DNA of 64,000 nt from Aureococcus anophagefferens (taxonomy: Eukaryota > Sar > Pelagophyceae > Pelagomonadales > Pelagomonadaceae), in contig NW_008705567.1 of NCBI RefSeq assembly GCF_000186865.1, positions 1,367,757-1,431,756 on the forward strand. Reading direction: 5' to 3'. The notes beneath the pieces were generated by a model. It ran no database searches, was not told the origin of the DNA, and saw only the letters and a program-made list of their open reading frames with translations. The translations under genes and the position numbers were made by a program. Numbering within the stretch: position 1 is the first letter of the stretch; the number at the start of each line of letters is the position of its first letter. This document shows, piece by piece, positions 35,598 to 46,599 of the stretch.

Positions 35598-35664
35598 CCC
35601 GGTGGCGCTCCTCGTGTCCCTGCCGCGGCCCCCGAGGAATCGCCTAGGCGCCGAGTAACCCGGC
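35543..35664. repeat. 61-bp tandem duplication across the ends of two convergent genes
   Basis: GGCGCTCCTCGTGTCCCTGC... to ...CGAGTAACCCGG occurs twice in a row (35543 and 35604, period 61) and the copies are nearly identical. Each copy holds the transporter's stop (GAG TAA, + strand) and the glycosyltransferase's stop (GCC TAG, - strand). Confidence 0.93.
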
Positions 35665-37037
35665 GACCTTGCGCGTGTACGCGTACAGAAGCCGGTAGGC
35701 AGCGACCTGGTCGGCCGCGTCCTTGACCGGGTGCACGGACACGGGCGTGGCGCAGAACCGCGCGTCCCGCGTGCCCGCCTTGGCGAGCTCGCCGCGCGTC
35801 CACTCGACGGCGGGGCTCGCGATGATGTTCTGGAAGCAAGGCTGGCAGTCGACGAGCGCGACGCGGTGGAGGTGCGCGCAGAGGCCCACCGTCGCGTCCT
35901 CGGGCTTGTTGATGCAGTGCTTCTTGCGGCTCCGGTCGCAGGGGATGGCGCCGACGCGGCCGACGCAGTCCTTGGAGACGAGGGCCTCGAGCGCGTCGCC
36001 GGAGAAGCCCTCGAGGCCGCCCTGGACGTAGGCGATCGTCGCCTTCTCGCTGTTGGGCTTCTCTTTGCGGTCAAAGTACTCGTCGACGAGCGCGCGCCAG
36101 CCCGGCCGCTTGAAGAGCTCGTCCTTGGATCGGGCGTGGACGCGGTACATGGCCCAGTCCTCCTACAAAAAAACGGGGTGTCAGAAACTCGCGGTGTCTG
36201 TCGCGGGACGCCGCGTTTGGACGGGCCGGTTGCTCCGCTGCGGCAGCTCGCCCGCGTCGCCAAAGTAGAGGTTCGTCGGCTGCCGGGCGTTGACACTAAA
36301 AAAGGACAGGAACCGGAGCAGGTTCTCCGGCACGAGCACCGTGTCCGTGTCCAGCTTGAGGTACCAGCGCTTCCGCGGCATGAGCCGGAGCATCGCCGCC
36401 AGCAGCGCGCCGAACTTGTCGAAGTTGTTCAAAATCGCCGTCACCTCCACCGTCGAGTCGTTGACGACGTTCGCCAGGGGCGCGTAGCAGGCGAGGTGGA
36501 GCCGCGGCAGCGCGCCGTCGCCCGCGCGGAGCTCCGGCGGCGGCGCGAGCTGCGGAGCCTCGTCGTGGTCGCGGTCGCAGTCGACGAGGAGCAATACTTC
36601 CAAGTCCGGCCCCGCGTCGACCATCCAGGACCGGCGCGCCGCGGCGACGAGCGGCACGTCCGACTTGTACGCCGACGACAGCGACCGCATCATGTAGCCG
36701 ACGCCGACGTCGCCCGCGGCCGTCGCGCTGCGGTTCGCGCGGGCCGCGGGCGCCCGCGGCGCCCAGGCCGCCGTCGCGGGCCTAAAGGGGTTTCGGTGGG
36801 TGTCGTTTTTTCGTGGTTTGATACTCACGGCTTCGGCGCGTCGTAGGTCTGCAGGCGCTCGCAGCTGAAGCGCGTCGACGGCGCCGCGGCCTCGCTGAGC
36901 AGGTCCCGGAAGGGGATGAGCCCGACCTGGCGGTATTTCACCTCGCGCTGCGGGTAGGAGAGGTCCAGCAGCGAGTCCAGCAGCTCGTCGGCGGCTTGTG
37001 TTGTAATGAGCAGCAGCGCGACGGCGGGCAGCCTCAT
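35644..37037 (-). CDS. GT31-like (Fringe/galactosyltransferase-type) glycosyltransferase, three exons
   Basis: Exons 36829-37037, 36223-36781 and 35644-36162 join to 428 residues. Introns are 36782-36828 (47 bp, GTGAGT...TTTAG) and 36163-36222 (60 bp, GTCCAA...TTTGTAG). The start MRLPAVALLLITTQAADELL is a signal peptide/anchor. The core RKRWYLKLDTDTVLVPENLLRFL contains the DxD metal/sugar site typical of GT31 enzymes, and Cys-rich stretches follow (GAIPCDRSRKKHCIN, VDCQPCFQN). A Golgi glycan-building role is inferred; donor and acceptor cannot be told. The exon 2/3 donor was chosen by frame (...RSNRP|EDWAMYRVH). Confidence 0.72.
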
Positions 37038-37415
37038 CGTTTGTTTTTTGTGCGGCAACAACGCTTCGTTTGAGGTGGTTGAAGTGAGGGGGAAGCACGC
37101 GATGGATGCTCATGGCTGCTGGGCGAATATAGGGCATGGGCGGGGCGCGCGGCTTTGGGGAGCGGGGCGGACGGGTGGCGGAGGGGCTGCGAGAGCGCGC
37201 GCGCGCGGCGCGTTCGAGGCGCGGCACCCGACATCGCGCGGCGGGAGAGGTGCGGCGCGCCACGAGATGGAAAGGATGCATGAGTCAATCCTTCGCGGCG
37301 CGACGGCATCAGAGCAGCAGTCTTCCGAAGAAAGGGTGGTTTTCGAAAAAACCGGTGTGATTTGGGGCTGGTCGTCGACGCCACGCGAAGCGGCGGAGCG
37401 ACCAAGGGACGGCGC
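37038..37415. other. Intergenic region between glycosyltransferase start and H3 stop
   Basis: The 378 bases contain the H3 3' stem-loop (37338-37353) and, next to the glycosyltransferase, a very GC-rich stretch (37135-37230, GGCGGGG-type boxes) that may be its promoter. No coding signal was seen. Confidence 0.6.
37338..37353 (-). terminator. Histone-type 3' stem-loop of H3
   Basis: On the H3 strand: GGTTTT-TTCG-AAAACC, a 6-bp stem with a 4-base loop starting 62 bases after the stop, followed by ACCCTTTCTTCGGAAGA. It matches the loops of the other three histone genes in place and form. Confidence 0.75.
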
Positions 37416-38398
<983 letters not shown>

Positions 38399-38463
38399 AT
38401 CTTCCCGCCGAGCCCGGGCGCCTCGACACCACCTCCGTCGTGGCGGCCACTCATCTTCACACC

Positions 38464-38479
38464 GGTGTTTTCGAACACC
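38464..38479 (+). terminator. Histone-type 3' stem-loop of H4
   Basis: GGTGTT-TTCG-AACACC, 6-bp stem and 4-base loop, 65 bases after the H4 stop, followed by ACCCTTTTGGAGGAAGA. Identical to the H2B loop at 40041-40056, including the flanks. Confidence 0.8.
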
Positions 38480-38787
38480 ACCCTTTTGGAGGAAGACTTC
38501 GCGGGACCGCGGCCGACGGCCCGCGCGGGCTTCGGGCGGCCCTTCGAATCGCACGCGCGCGCCGTCGCCTCTGAACAGCGCGCGCTCGCATTCGCTCGTT
38601 CGACCGACCGCCGTACGACTCTATAACTCTGCGGGTCGGAAGAACTAAATCTATAGGGAGTCAAGCCGGACATAGGGAGTACAGAGGGAGTCGTAGGGAT
38701 GAAGCCGGGGCAGAGGAGCGCGTCTCGGAACTGGAGCAGTAGCGGACAGAGGAAGCAGCGAAACAGCAGAGTCTTCGAAGAAAGGGT

Positions 38788-38803
38788 GGTGTTCGGAAAC
38801 ACC
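38788..38803 (-). terminator. Histone-type 3' stem-loop of H2A
   Basis: On the H2A strand: GGTGTT-TCCG-AACACC, 99 bases after the stop, followed by ACCCTTTCTTCGAAGAC. The stem is the same as for H4 and H2B; the loop differs by one base. Confidence 0.78.
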
Positions 38804-38902
38804 GGTTGTGTGAGTGAGTGGCGCCGCGGCGCCGGTCGTGCGCGCGACTTATCGGACGATCGAGCGCGAGCCGTTCGACCGGGCCGCGACGAGCGTGGTC
38901 GC

Positions 38903-39301
38903 TTAGGCCGAGGCCTTGGACTTGCTCTTCTTGGGGAGGAGCACGGCGTGGATGTTCGGGAGCACGCCGCCGGACGCGATCGTGACCGTGCCGAGGAGCT
39001 TGTTGAGCTCCTCGTCGTTGCGGACCGCGAGCTGGATGTGGCGCGGGATGATGCGCGCCTTCTTGTTGTCGCGCGCGGCGTTGCCCGCGAGCTCGAGGAT
39101 CTCGGCGCAGAGGTACTCGAGGACGGCGCCCATGTAGACGCCGGCGCCGACGCCGACGCGCGTCGCGTACTTGCCCTTCTTGAGGAAGCGGTTCAGGCGC
39201 GCGACCGGGAACTGGAGCCCGGCCTTGGCCGCCTTGGAGGTGCCCTTGCCACCGGCACCGGTCTTGCCCTTGCCGCGGCCGCCCTTTCCTTTGCCAGACA
39301 T
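38903..39301 (-). CDS. H2A: Histone H2A
   Basis: A 132-residue canonical H2A: basic tail [36 protein letters not shown], and acidic-patch region [19 protein letters not shown]. It ends KKSKSKASA. It lacks a C-terminal SQ(E/D) motif, so it is not H2A.X, and lacks H2A.Z signatures. A single exon. Divergent from H2B. Confidence 0.97.
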   Translation of the reverse strand: MSGKGKGGRGKGKTGAGGKGTSKAAKAGLQFPVARLNRFLKKGKYATRVGVGAGVYMGAVLEYLCAEILELAGNAARDNKKARIIPRHIQLAVRNDEELNKLLGTVTIASGGVLPNIHAVLLPKKSKSKASA

Positions 39302-39507
39302 GATTCGAGTGTGAGTGTGTGTGTTTGGGATGTGCTGAGGAGAGCGACCGAGGCCGAGACCAAATGTTTTTCCGGTGCGGAAGCGCGCCGGGTAACGGGC
39401 GTCCGACCAATCAGAAACGCAGGCTGGCTCGCTCGCGCCCCGGAAAAACAAGAGCTCGGCGCCGCGGTTGGACGTCCTCAGCAAAACCAAACACACTCGC
39501 AATCACC
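39302..39507. promoter_or_regulatory. Bidirectional H2A/H2B promoter
   Basis: It contains CCGACCAATCAGAAACG (39403-39419), a CCAAT box sharing CCGACCAAT with the H3/H4 promoter. Both leaders end in ACACAC-rich sequence (H2B: AAACCAAACACACTCGCAATC; H2A: CACACACTCACACTCGAATC). Confidence 0.68.
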
Positions 39508-39994
39508 ATGGCCAAGACTCCCTCCAAGAAATCCGCCAAGGCGCCCAAGAAGGCCGCCGGCGGCAAGAAGAAGAAGACGCGCGTCGAGTCGTACTCCACG
39601 TACATCTACCGCGTGCTCAAGCAGGTGCACCCCGACACGGGCATCTCCAAGAAGGGCGCGCACCCGCGTCCCGACGACGCGACGCGCGCTCCCGACGCGC
39701 ACCCGCGCCGCGCGCGCGCTCCCGACACGCGCACCCGCGCTGCACGCGCACGCCCGCGCCACGTTCACACGTTCACGGGTACCGCGCGCAGGCATGTCGA
39801 TCATGAACTCGTTCATCAACGACATCTTCGAGCGCATCGCCCTCGAGGCGTCCAAGCTCTGCCGCTTCTCCAAGAAGGCGACGCTCTCGTCCCGCGAGAT
39901 CCAGACCGCGGTCCGCCTCATGCTCCCCGGCGAGCTCTCCAAGCACGCCGTCTCCGAGGGCACCAAGGCCGTCACCAAGTTCTCGAGCTCCTAG
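39508..39994 (+). CDS. H2B: Histone H2B with an intron
   Basis: Exon 1 (39508-39655) gives [21 protein letters not shown] and ...[18 protein letters not shown]. Exon 2 (39792-39994) gives [20 protein letters not shown]...[23 protein letters not shown]. Together they make 116 residues. A GC donor (AAGAAGG|GCGCGC) with acceptor GCGCGCAG|GC restores the usual spacing (TGISxK-x-MSIMNSF) exactly. A GT donor 12 bases later (39668) keeps the frame but adds GAHPR-like residues. The intron (136 or 124 bp) is made of near-direct repeats of CGCGCTCCCGACGCGCACC. The other three core histones here have no intron. Confidence 0.9.
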
Positions 39995-40351
39995 AGCGCG
40001 AATCTGACCTCGACGCTGCCACCAGCACACAACTTACACCGGTGTTTTCGAACACCACCCTTTTGGAGGAAGAATCTGCGGAAACGCGGGCGCCGCGCCG
40101 CACCGCGGAAACGCGGGCGCCGCGGAAACTCGGGCGCCGCGGAGCGACGCGCTGCCCTTCGTTCGACCCCTCGCGCCGCGCTCGTCGACCGCCATCACGC
40201 GCGCGCACCCGCCCCCCCCCCCCTCGAGCTGCAAGCCCCGTAGTAACATATCCCGCCGGCGGGATTTGCTAAGCGTAACTTCAACTTAAACTTCAACATA
40301 AAACCTTGATCTTCAACATACCATCAAGACCGCTGCTTGCCCTTCAAATTA
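39995..40351. other. Intergenic region after H2B
   Basis: The 357 bases hold the H2B stem-loop and three tandem copies of GCGGAAACGCGGGCGCCGC (about 40078-40140, partly overlapping). There is also a C-run of 12 (about 40211-40222) and an AT-rich tail with TTCAAC(T/A)TAAA-type repeats (40270-40335). No gene was seen. Confidence 0.7.
40041..40056 (+). terminator. Histone-type 3' stem-loop of H2B
   Basis: GGTGTT-TTCG-AACACC, 46 bases after the stop, followed by ACCCTTTTGGAGGAAGA. The sequence block is the same as after H4. Confidence 0.8.
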
Positions 40352-43300
40352 TCACACGACCCCTCTCAGGGACCGCCTGCGGTCCGGCGTCGTCGTCGGC
40401 GCGTACGTCGGCGCGTACAGGTCCAGCGGCGCCTCCGGGCAGTTCATGCCGTCGTTGTAGTTCGTCACGACGACGTCGTTGAGGCGGACGATCGTCGCCG
40501 AGGAGTCGTCGCACACGCTGTGGCTCGACGTGTCGAAGCCCGTGTTCCAGCAGTCGTCCGGGATGGTCACGGGCGTCTCGAGCTCGAAGATGCCGTAGCC
40601 CTGGTTCGCGGAGAAGAAGAGGCGGTGCTTGTAGAAGGCGCCCTGGGCCTCGTCCTCGTAGGCGTGGTAGAGGTAGGCGGCGCCGAAGCCCGTGTCGCCC
40701 GACTCCTCGTCCGCGCCGTCCCAGTCCACGGTCGTCGGAATCACCGCGTACGCGTCCGGGTAGAGGCTGTCGACGTCGACGCGGATCACGACGAGCTCGA
40801 ACTGCTCGCCGAGGCCCACGAGGTAGAGGCCGTTCTCCGTCGAGTCGTCGATGTAGGTGTTGGAGACGCCGTAGATGGCCTCGTCGTCCTCGTCGAGGCC
40901 CACGAAGTCCAACACCGCGCCGGCGAAGAGCGCGTTCGAGACGCCGAAGAGCGCGTCGTCGACGTGGCCGCGGCCGGAGACGATGCCCGTCACGAAGTAG
41001 ATCGACTCGCCGTCGTCGTCGCCCGGGGACTTGGAGTAGTAGTACGCGTCGCCCAGGATCGCCGCGGCGTTGGGCTTGCTGTAGACGAGCGGGTCGTCGT
41101 CGCAGTACTTGCCCGCCTCGTCGAACCAGCAGAGGTAGCCGTCGAAGGCGGCGATGGTGAAGTAGGCCGTGTTTTCGCCGGTCGTCAGCGCGAACATGGC
41201 CGCGGCGTTCACGTGCCCGTCGAAGTAGTCGAGCGTGTAGAGCAGGTCGTAGCCGCCCGTGTCGAAGTTGTACTCGCGCACCGTGTACTCGTCCGCGTCC
41301 TCGTAGCGCAGCACCTGGAGCGGGAGCTCGAAGCTCGCGCAGTCGAAGGCGGCGACGGGGATGAGCGCGGCCGTCGGCGACGCCGTCGGCGGCGGGGCCG
41401 CGTACGTGTCCACGTCCGGGCAGTTCGTGCCGTCGTTGTAGTTCGTGAAGACGGCGTCGGCGAGGCGCGTGATCGCGGCGACGTCGCTGTCGCAGAAGAC
41501 GTGGTCCTCCCAGTCGTGGTCGTCGTTCCAGCAGGAGCCGTCGATCGCGATGGGCAGCGACACCTCGAAGAGGCCGAAGCCCGCGTTCGACGTGAAGAAG
41601 ACGCGCTTCCCGGCGTAGCCGTCGAAGACGTAGGCCGCGCCGAAGCCGCTGTCCGCCGTCTCCTCGGCGTGGTCGCCCCAGTCGACGGCCGCGTCGACGA
41701 CCGCGTAGCGCGTCGGCGCGCCCGTCGACCCGTCGACCTTGACGACGACGACCTCGAACTGCTCGCCGAGGCCGATGAGGTAGAGGCCCTCGTCGTCGCC
41801 GTCGTCGATGTAGTCGTAGGCGCCGCCCTCGGCGACGGCGACGATATCTAACACCGCGCCCGCCCAGAGGTCGCCGGAGAAAGAAAACGACGCGGTCTCG
41901 ACGAACGTCGCCGACCCGCCCGTGAGGCCCGCGTCCAAGTCGGTGACGAAGAACATCTGCTCGCCGCCGTCGCGGCCGCCGTTCTTCGTGTAGTAGTAGG
42001 TGTAGCCGTAGCTGCACGCGACGTTCGGCGTCTCGTACATCAGGGGCGTGTCGTAGCACCCGTAGCCGTCCGCGTCGAAGTCGCAGAGCCTGCCGTCGAA
42101 GGCGCCCAGGAGGTAGTAGGCGTCGCCGCCGTCGACGGCGCTGACCATGGCGACGGCGTTGCAGTGGCCGTCGAACCAGTCGAGGTCGAAGACGAGGTCG
42201 TACTCGCCCGTGGCCGCGTTGAGCTCGCGGACGCTGTAGACGTCCGCGTCCTCGTAGCGCAGCACCTGGATCGGGAAGGGGTGGCTGTCGCAGTCGAAGG
42301 GCTCGCGCCGCGGGCTCAGCGTCGGCTCGTAGCTCGGCAGCGGCGTCGGCATCATCGACGGGTCCGACCTGGGCAGGAAAAGAGAGCGAAATTTCCAACT
42401 TTGGAGGCTCATATCTCGGTCGTTTTCCACCCGTTTTGGCTAATTTTTGGACGAGCGATCATCTCTCGGAGCGCTCTCGACGCGTGGATGCTTTTCCGGA
42501 ACGCGCGCGCGCGGAACACTTATGTTGAAGAGACCTTGAATCACTCTTTCCTGCTCCGGGTCCGACGTCGGCGCGTAGCTCGGCGCGCGGCTCGGCTCGG
42601 GCGTGGGCTCGGGCGTCGGCGCGGGCGTGGGCTCGGGGCTCGGGTCCGGCGACGGCTCGGGCGTCGGCGCGGGCGTGGGCTCGGGGCTCGGCGCCGGCGT
42701 CGGGCCCGGCGCGGGGTCCGGCGTCGGCTCGGGCGTCGGCTCGGGGCTCGGCGCGGGCGACGGCTCGGGCGTCGGCGACGGCGTCGGCGCGACGGAGGGC
42801 CAGTAGGTCGGCTCCTCCGTGGGCATCTCCGAGGGGAACGCGCTCGGCGCGTACGTGGGGAGCGGCGTCGGGCCGGGCGCCGGCGCCGGCGTGGGCTCGG
42901 GCGTGGGCTCCGGGGACGGCTCCGGGGACGGCTCCGGCGACGGCTCGGGCGACGGCGCGGGCGTCGGCTGCGGCGTCGGCGCGTACGTGGGCTCGGCCGT
43001 CGGCATCTCCGACGGGAACGCGCTCGGCGAGTACGTCGGCAATCGGCTGGGATGGGGCGTCGGCGCCGGCGACGGCTCGGGCGTGGGGCCGGGCGTCGGC
43101 TCGTAGGTCGGCTCCGCGGTCGGCATCTCCGACGGGAAGGAGGACGGACCGTAGGTGGGCAGGTGCGTCGGCGCCGGCGACGGCGCGTACGTCGGCGCCG
43201 ACGTCGGGCCGGGCGTCGGGCAGTACGTGGGTTCCTCCGTGGGCATCTCGCTCGGGAACGCCGAGGGCGCGTAGGTCGGCAGCCGGCTCGGATGGGGCGT

Positions 43301-46300
43301 CGGCGCCGGCGAGGGTTCGGGCGTCGGTCCCGGCGTCGGCGAGTAGGTCGGCTCCTCCGTGGGCATCTCGCTCGGGAACGCCGAGGGCGCGTACGTCGGT
43401 AGCCGGCTCGGATGGGGCGTCGGCTCCGGCGAGGGCTCGGGCGTGGGACCGGGCGTCGGCTCGTAGGTCGGCTCCTCCGTGGGCATCTCGCTGGGGAAGG
43501 CGGACGGCGCGTACGTGGGCATGCGGCTCGGCTGCGGCGTCGGGCCGGGCGTCGGCTCGGGCGTCGGTCCCGGCGTCGGCTCGTAGGTCGGCTCGACCGT
43601 GGGCATCTCCGACGGGAACGCCGTGGGAGCGTACGTCGGCGGGTGCGTCGGCCCGGGCGCGGGCGCGGGCGTCGGCTCGGGCGTCGGCTCGGGCGTCGGC
43701 TCCGGGGAGGGCTCCGGCGTCGGGGCGGGCGTCGGCGCGTACGTCGGCTCGGCCGTCGGCATCTCCGACGGATAGGCGCTCGGCGCGTACGTGGGGAGCG
43801 GCGTCGGCCCGGGCGCGGGCGCGGGCGTGGGCTCGGGCGTCGGCTCCGGCGACGGGTCCGGGGACGGCTCGGGCGTCGGCTCCGGCGACGGCGCGGGCGT
43901 CGGCTGCGGCGTCGGCGCGTACGTCGGCTCGACCGTGGGCATCTCCGAGGGGAACGCGCTCGGATGGTACGTGGGCAGGTGCGTCGGGCCGGGCGCGGGC
44001 GCGGGCGTCGGCTCGGGCGTCGGCGCGGGCGTCGGCTCCGGGCTCGGCTCGGGCGTGGGCCCGGGCGCGGGGTTCGGCGTCGGCTCGGGCGTCGGCTCCG
44101 GGCTGGGGTCCGGCGTCGGCGCGGGCGACCTACGAGGACGCGCGTAAAAAAAGAAACAAACGAAAGGAAACGACGCCGCGCGGCTCGCGGCTCGGGCGTC
44201 GGCCCCGGCGTGGGCTCGTAGGTCGGCTCCGCGGAGGGCATCTCCGTCGGGTCGGACGACGTCGGGTGGTAGGACGGCGCGTAGGTCGGCGCGGGCGCGA
44301 AGTAGCCCTCGGGGCAGTTCATGCCGTCGTTGCTCGTCGTCGCGGCCGTGTCGTCGACGCGCGAGATCGACACCGTCGCGTCGCAGACCTCGTGGTCGTC
44401 GTAGTCCGTGCCCTCGTTCCAGCAGTCGTCGGGCACGTCGACGGGCGTCTCGAGCTCGAACATGCCCCAGCCCTCGTTCGCCGAGAACATGAAGCGGTAG
44501 CGGTCGCCGTCCTTGAAAGCAAAGGCCGCGCCGAAGCCCGAATCCAGATCCGTCTCCGCGTCGGAGCCGCCCCAGTCGACGTCGCTGTCGAGGACCGCGT
44601 AGGCGACGGGGTAGGACGTGTCCCGGTCGAGCTTCACGACCAACAGTTCGAACTGGTAGCCCAGGCCGAACGCGTAGACGCCCGCGCCGTCGTCGTCGTC
44701 GACGTACGCCTCGCCCGCGGCCTCGTCCGCCACCACGAGATCCAGCACGCCGCCCTCGTAGAGGTCGCCGGAAAATAGCACCTGCGCGTCGTCGACGAAG
44801 GTCGTCGCGTCCAGGCTCCACTCGACGCCCGTGACGAAGTAGATGCCCTCGCCGCCGTCTCGCCCCAGGTTCTTGGAATAATAATACGTCGTGTCCCAGA
44901 TGGCGCCGACGTTCGGCGTGCCGTAGTAGAGATGGGTCCCGAAGGGGCAGACCTTGTGGTCCCGGTCGAAGGAGCAGAGCACGCCGTCGAAGGCCGCGAA
45001 CGGGTAGTACGAATCGCTGCCCTCGTCGTAGAGCATCGCCGCGGCGTTGACGTGCCCGTCGAACCAGCTCAGCTGGTAGATCATCGCGTAGTCGCCCGTC
45101 TCCGGGTCGAAGGCGCGCACGGAGTAGGTGTCGCTCGCCCCCCACTTCAAGATCTGCACGGGCTCGGGGTACGCGTCGCAGTCGAAGGGGGTCACCTCGT
45201 CGTACGCCGTCGGCGCGCCCGTCGTCGCGAAGTAGCCGTCGGGGCAGTTGAAGCCGTCGTTGGATGATGTGACCTCCGACGGCCCGATGTAGGCGAGCTT
45301 CGGCGACGCGACGCCGTCGCAGGCCGCGTGGTTTTCCCAGTCGTCGCCGGAGTTCCAGCAGTCCGACGCGACGACGATGGGCCAGTGGAGCTCGAACATG
45401 CCGAAGCCCGCGTTCGCGGAGAAGAAGACGCGGTCGTCGTCGCCCGCCTCGAAGCGGTAGGCCGCGCCGAAGGCCGACGGCTCGTCGACGCGGTCCGCGT
45501 CGCCCCAGTCGACGACGACGGAGTCCAAAACCGCGTACTTGTCCGGGTAGCCGCTGTCGGCGTCGATGTGGATGACGACGACCTCGAAGGCCTGGCCGAG
45601 GCCCACGAGGTACCGCGCGCCGTTGTCGCCGTCGAGGACGTAGTGGTCCTGCTCCCAGCCCTCGTGGAGCGCGACGACGTCCAGCACCGCGCCCTCGAAG
45701 AGGTCGCCGCTGAACTCGAACAAAGCGTCCTGCACGAACGTGGGGTCGTCGGTGTCGATGTCCTGGACGAAGAAGACCTTCTCGCCGCCGTCGCGGCCGC
45801 TGTTCTTCGAGTAGTAGTACGTCGTCTCGAGCACGGCGCCGACGTTCGACCTGGGCAGCAAAAGAGAGATTCAACGTCGCTTCAACGTGAGTGTTCCGCG
45901 CGCGCGCGTTCCGAAAACACATCCACGCTTCGAGACCGTTCCGAGAGATGATCGCTCGTCCAAAAATCATGAGCCTCCAAGTTGGAAATTTTGCTCTCTT
46001 TTGCTGCCCTGCGTTCGACGACGCGTACTCGAGGGCCGCGTCGAAGCAGCTCGCGTGCGAGTCGTCGAAGCGGCAGAGCTGGCCCGCGAAGGACCCGAAC
46101 GGGTAGAACTCGCCCGAGGCCTCGTCCTCGTACATGCCGACGGCGTTGACGTGGCCGTCGAACCAGTCGAGGTCGTAGATGGTCCCGTACTCGCCGGTGT
46201 CGATGTCGAGCTCGCGCACGCCGTAGGAGTCCTCGTCCTCCGGGATGAGCATCTGCAGCGGCAGCACGTAGCTATCGCAGTCGAAGGCGTCGACGGAGTC

Positions 46301-46366
46301 GTCGTCCCAGTCGTAGGCGACGCACCGCGCCAGCAGCGCCGCGACGCACCACGCGAGCCGCGCCAT
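40352..46366 (-). CDS. Giant secreted repeat protein (1,862 aa) with Pro/Thr stalk, four exons
   Basis: Exons 46020-46366, 44189-45850, 42567-44129 and 40352-42368 join in frame. A signal peptide ([19 protein letters not shown]) is followed by four repeats of about 330 residues. Each starts FDCxxxxxPxQxLxxxDxDxYxVR, has [12 protein letters not shown], LCxFD, YYYSKN-GRDGGE, GFGAAYxF and SANxGFGxFE blocks, and ends CWN...C...NDGxNCP. Repeats 1-2 and 3-4 are separated by about 540 residues of Pro/Thr/Glu sequence with nine units around [11 protein letters not shown] beta-propeller-like extracellular, perhaps cell-surface, protein is inferred; no enzyme motif is seen. Introns 1 and 3 are introners. 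Intron 2 (44130-44188, 59 bp) appears to be GC-AG (CC|GCGAG...CGTAG). Confidence 0.8.
42369..42558 (-). mobile_element. Introner 3 (190 bp)
   Basis: Sense right end CTCTCTTTTCCTGCCCAG; left end CGGAGCAGGAAAGAGTG (slightly eroded). The target duplication is perfect: sense GTCGGACC at 42559-42566 and 42361-42368. The GT donor lies in the duplication; splicing gives ...YAPTSDPSMMP. Confidence 0.95.
42567..44129 (-). repeat. Pro/Thr/Ser-rich coding repeat
   Basis: Nine irregular units of about 40-70 codons, each with (L/M)PTYxPSxFPSEMPT(E/V/A)EPTYxPTPGPTP-like sequence, plus [11 protein letters not shown] filler. It resembles O-glycosylated stalks of heterokont cell-wall proteins. One unit has a single Cys. 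Confidence 0.9.
45851..46011 (-). mobile_element. Introner 4 (161 bp), body inverted relative to introner 3
   Basis: Sense ends are CAGGGCAGCAAAAG and CTCTCTTTTGCTGCCCAG. The perfect duplication, sense GTCGAACG, lies at 46012-46019 and 45843-45850. The GATTCAACG end lies at the acceptor side here and at the donor side in introners 1-3, so the body is flipped. Splicing gives ...EYASSNVGAVL, matching the second repeat of the host protein. Confidence 0.95.
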
Positions 46367-46599
46367 GCCGCCGCCGCGTCGTCGACACGCGCCGCGCCGC
46401 GCGCAGCGGCGGCCGCGCTGCGCGCGCGCAGGAACCGCCGCCGCCGCGCCGCGCGGCGACAACGAGATGCTCACAAAACGTCGGGCAGCCCCAAAGTTTC
46501 AAATGGGATTGTTGAATGGATTGGGCACTCGATGCTGCCCCGTTCCGTTCGAGCACCTCAAATTGGCCAACCGAAAGCACGTTAGGTGTGTTCATAAGC

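Larger units (their letters stand above)
38399..38902. other. Intergenic region between H4 and H2A 3' ends
   Basis: The 504 bases hold two histone-type stem-loops, one for each gene. Between them is a short direct-repeat patch (TAGGGAGT units, about 38652-38700) in an AT-richer stretch. No gene was seen. Confidence 0.7.

Noticed and set aside
38399..38902. A linker-histone (H1) gene between H4 and H2A
   Set aside because: No Lys/Ala/Pro-rich frame of suitable length is present; the region holds only 3' elements and short repeats.
42603..44147. Forward-strand Gly/Val/Ser-rich ORFs ([11 protein letters not shown] type)
   Set aside because: They are the exact antisense of the Pro/Thr stalk repeats and have no start context of their own.
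42541..45861. Single 1,106-codon reverse ORF taken as one protein
   Set aside because: After about position 44189 this frame becomes an Arg-rich artefact. A 59-bp intron switches to the frame encoding the Pro/Thr stalk.
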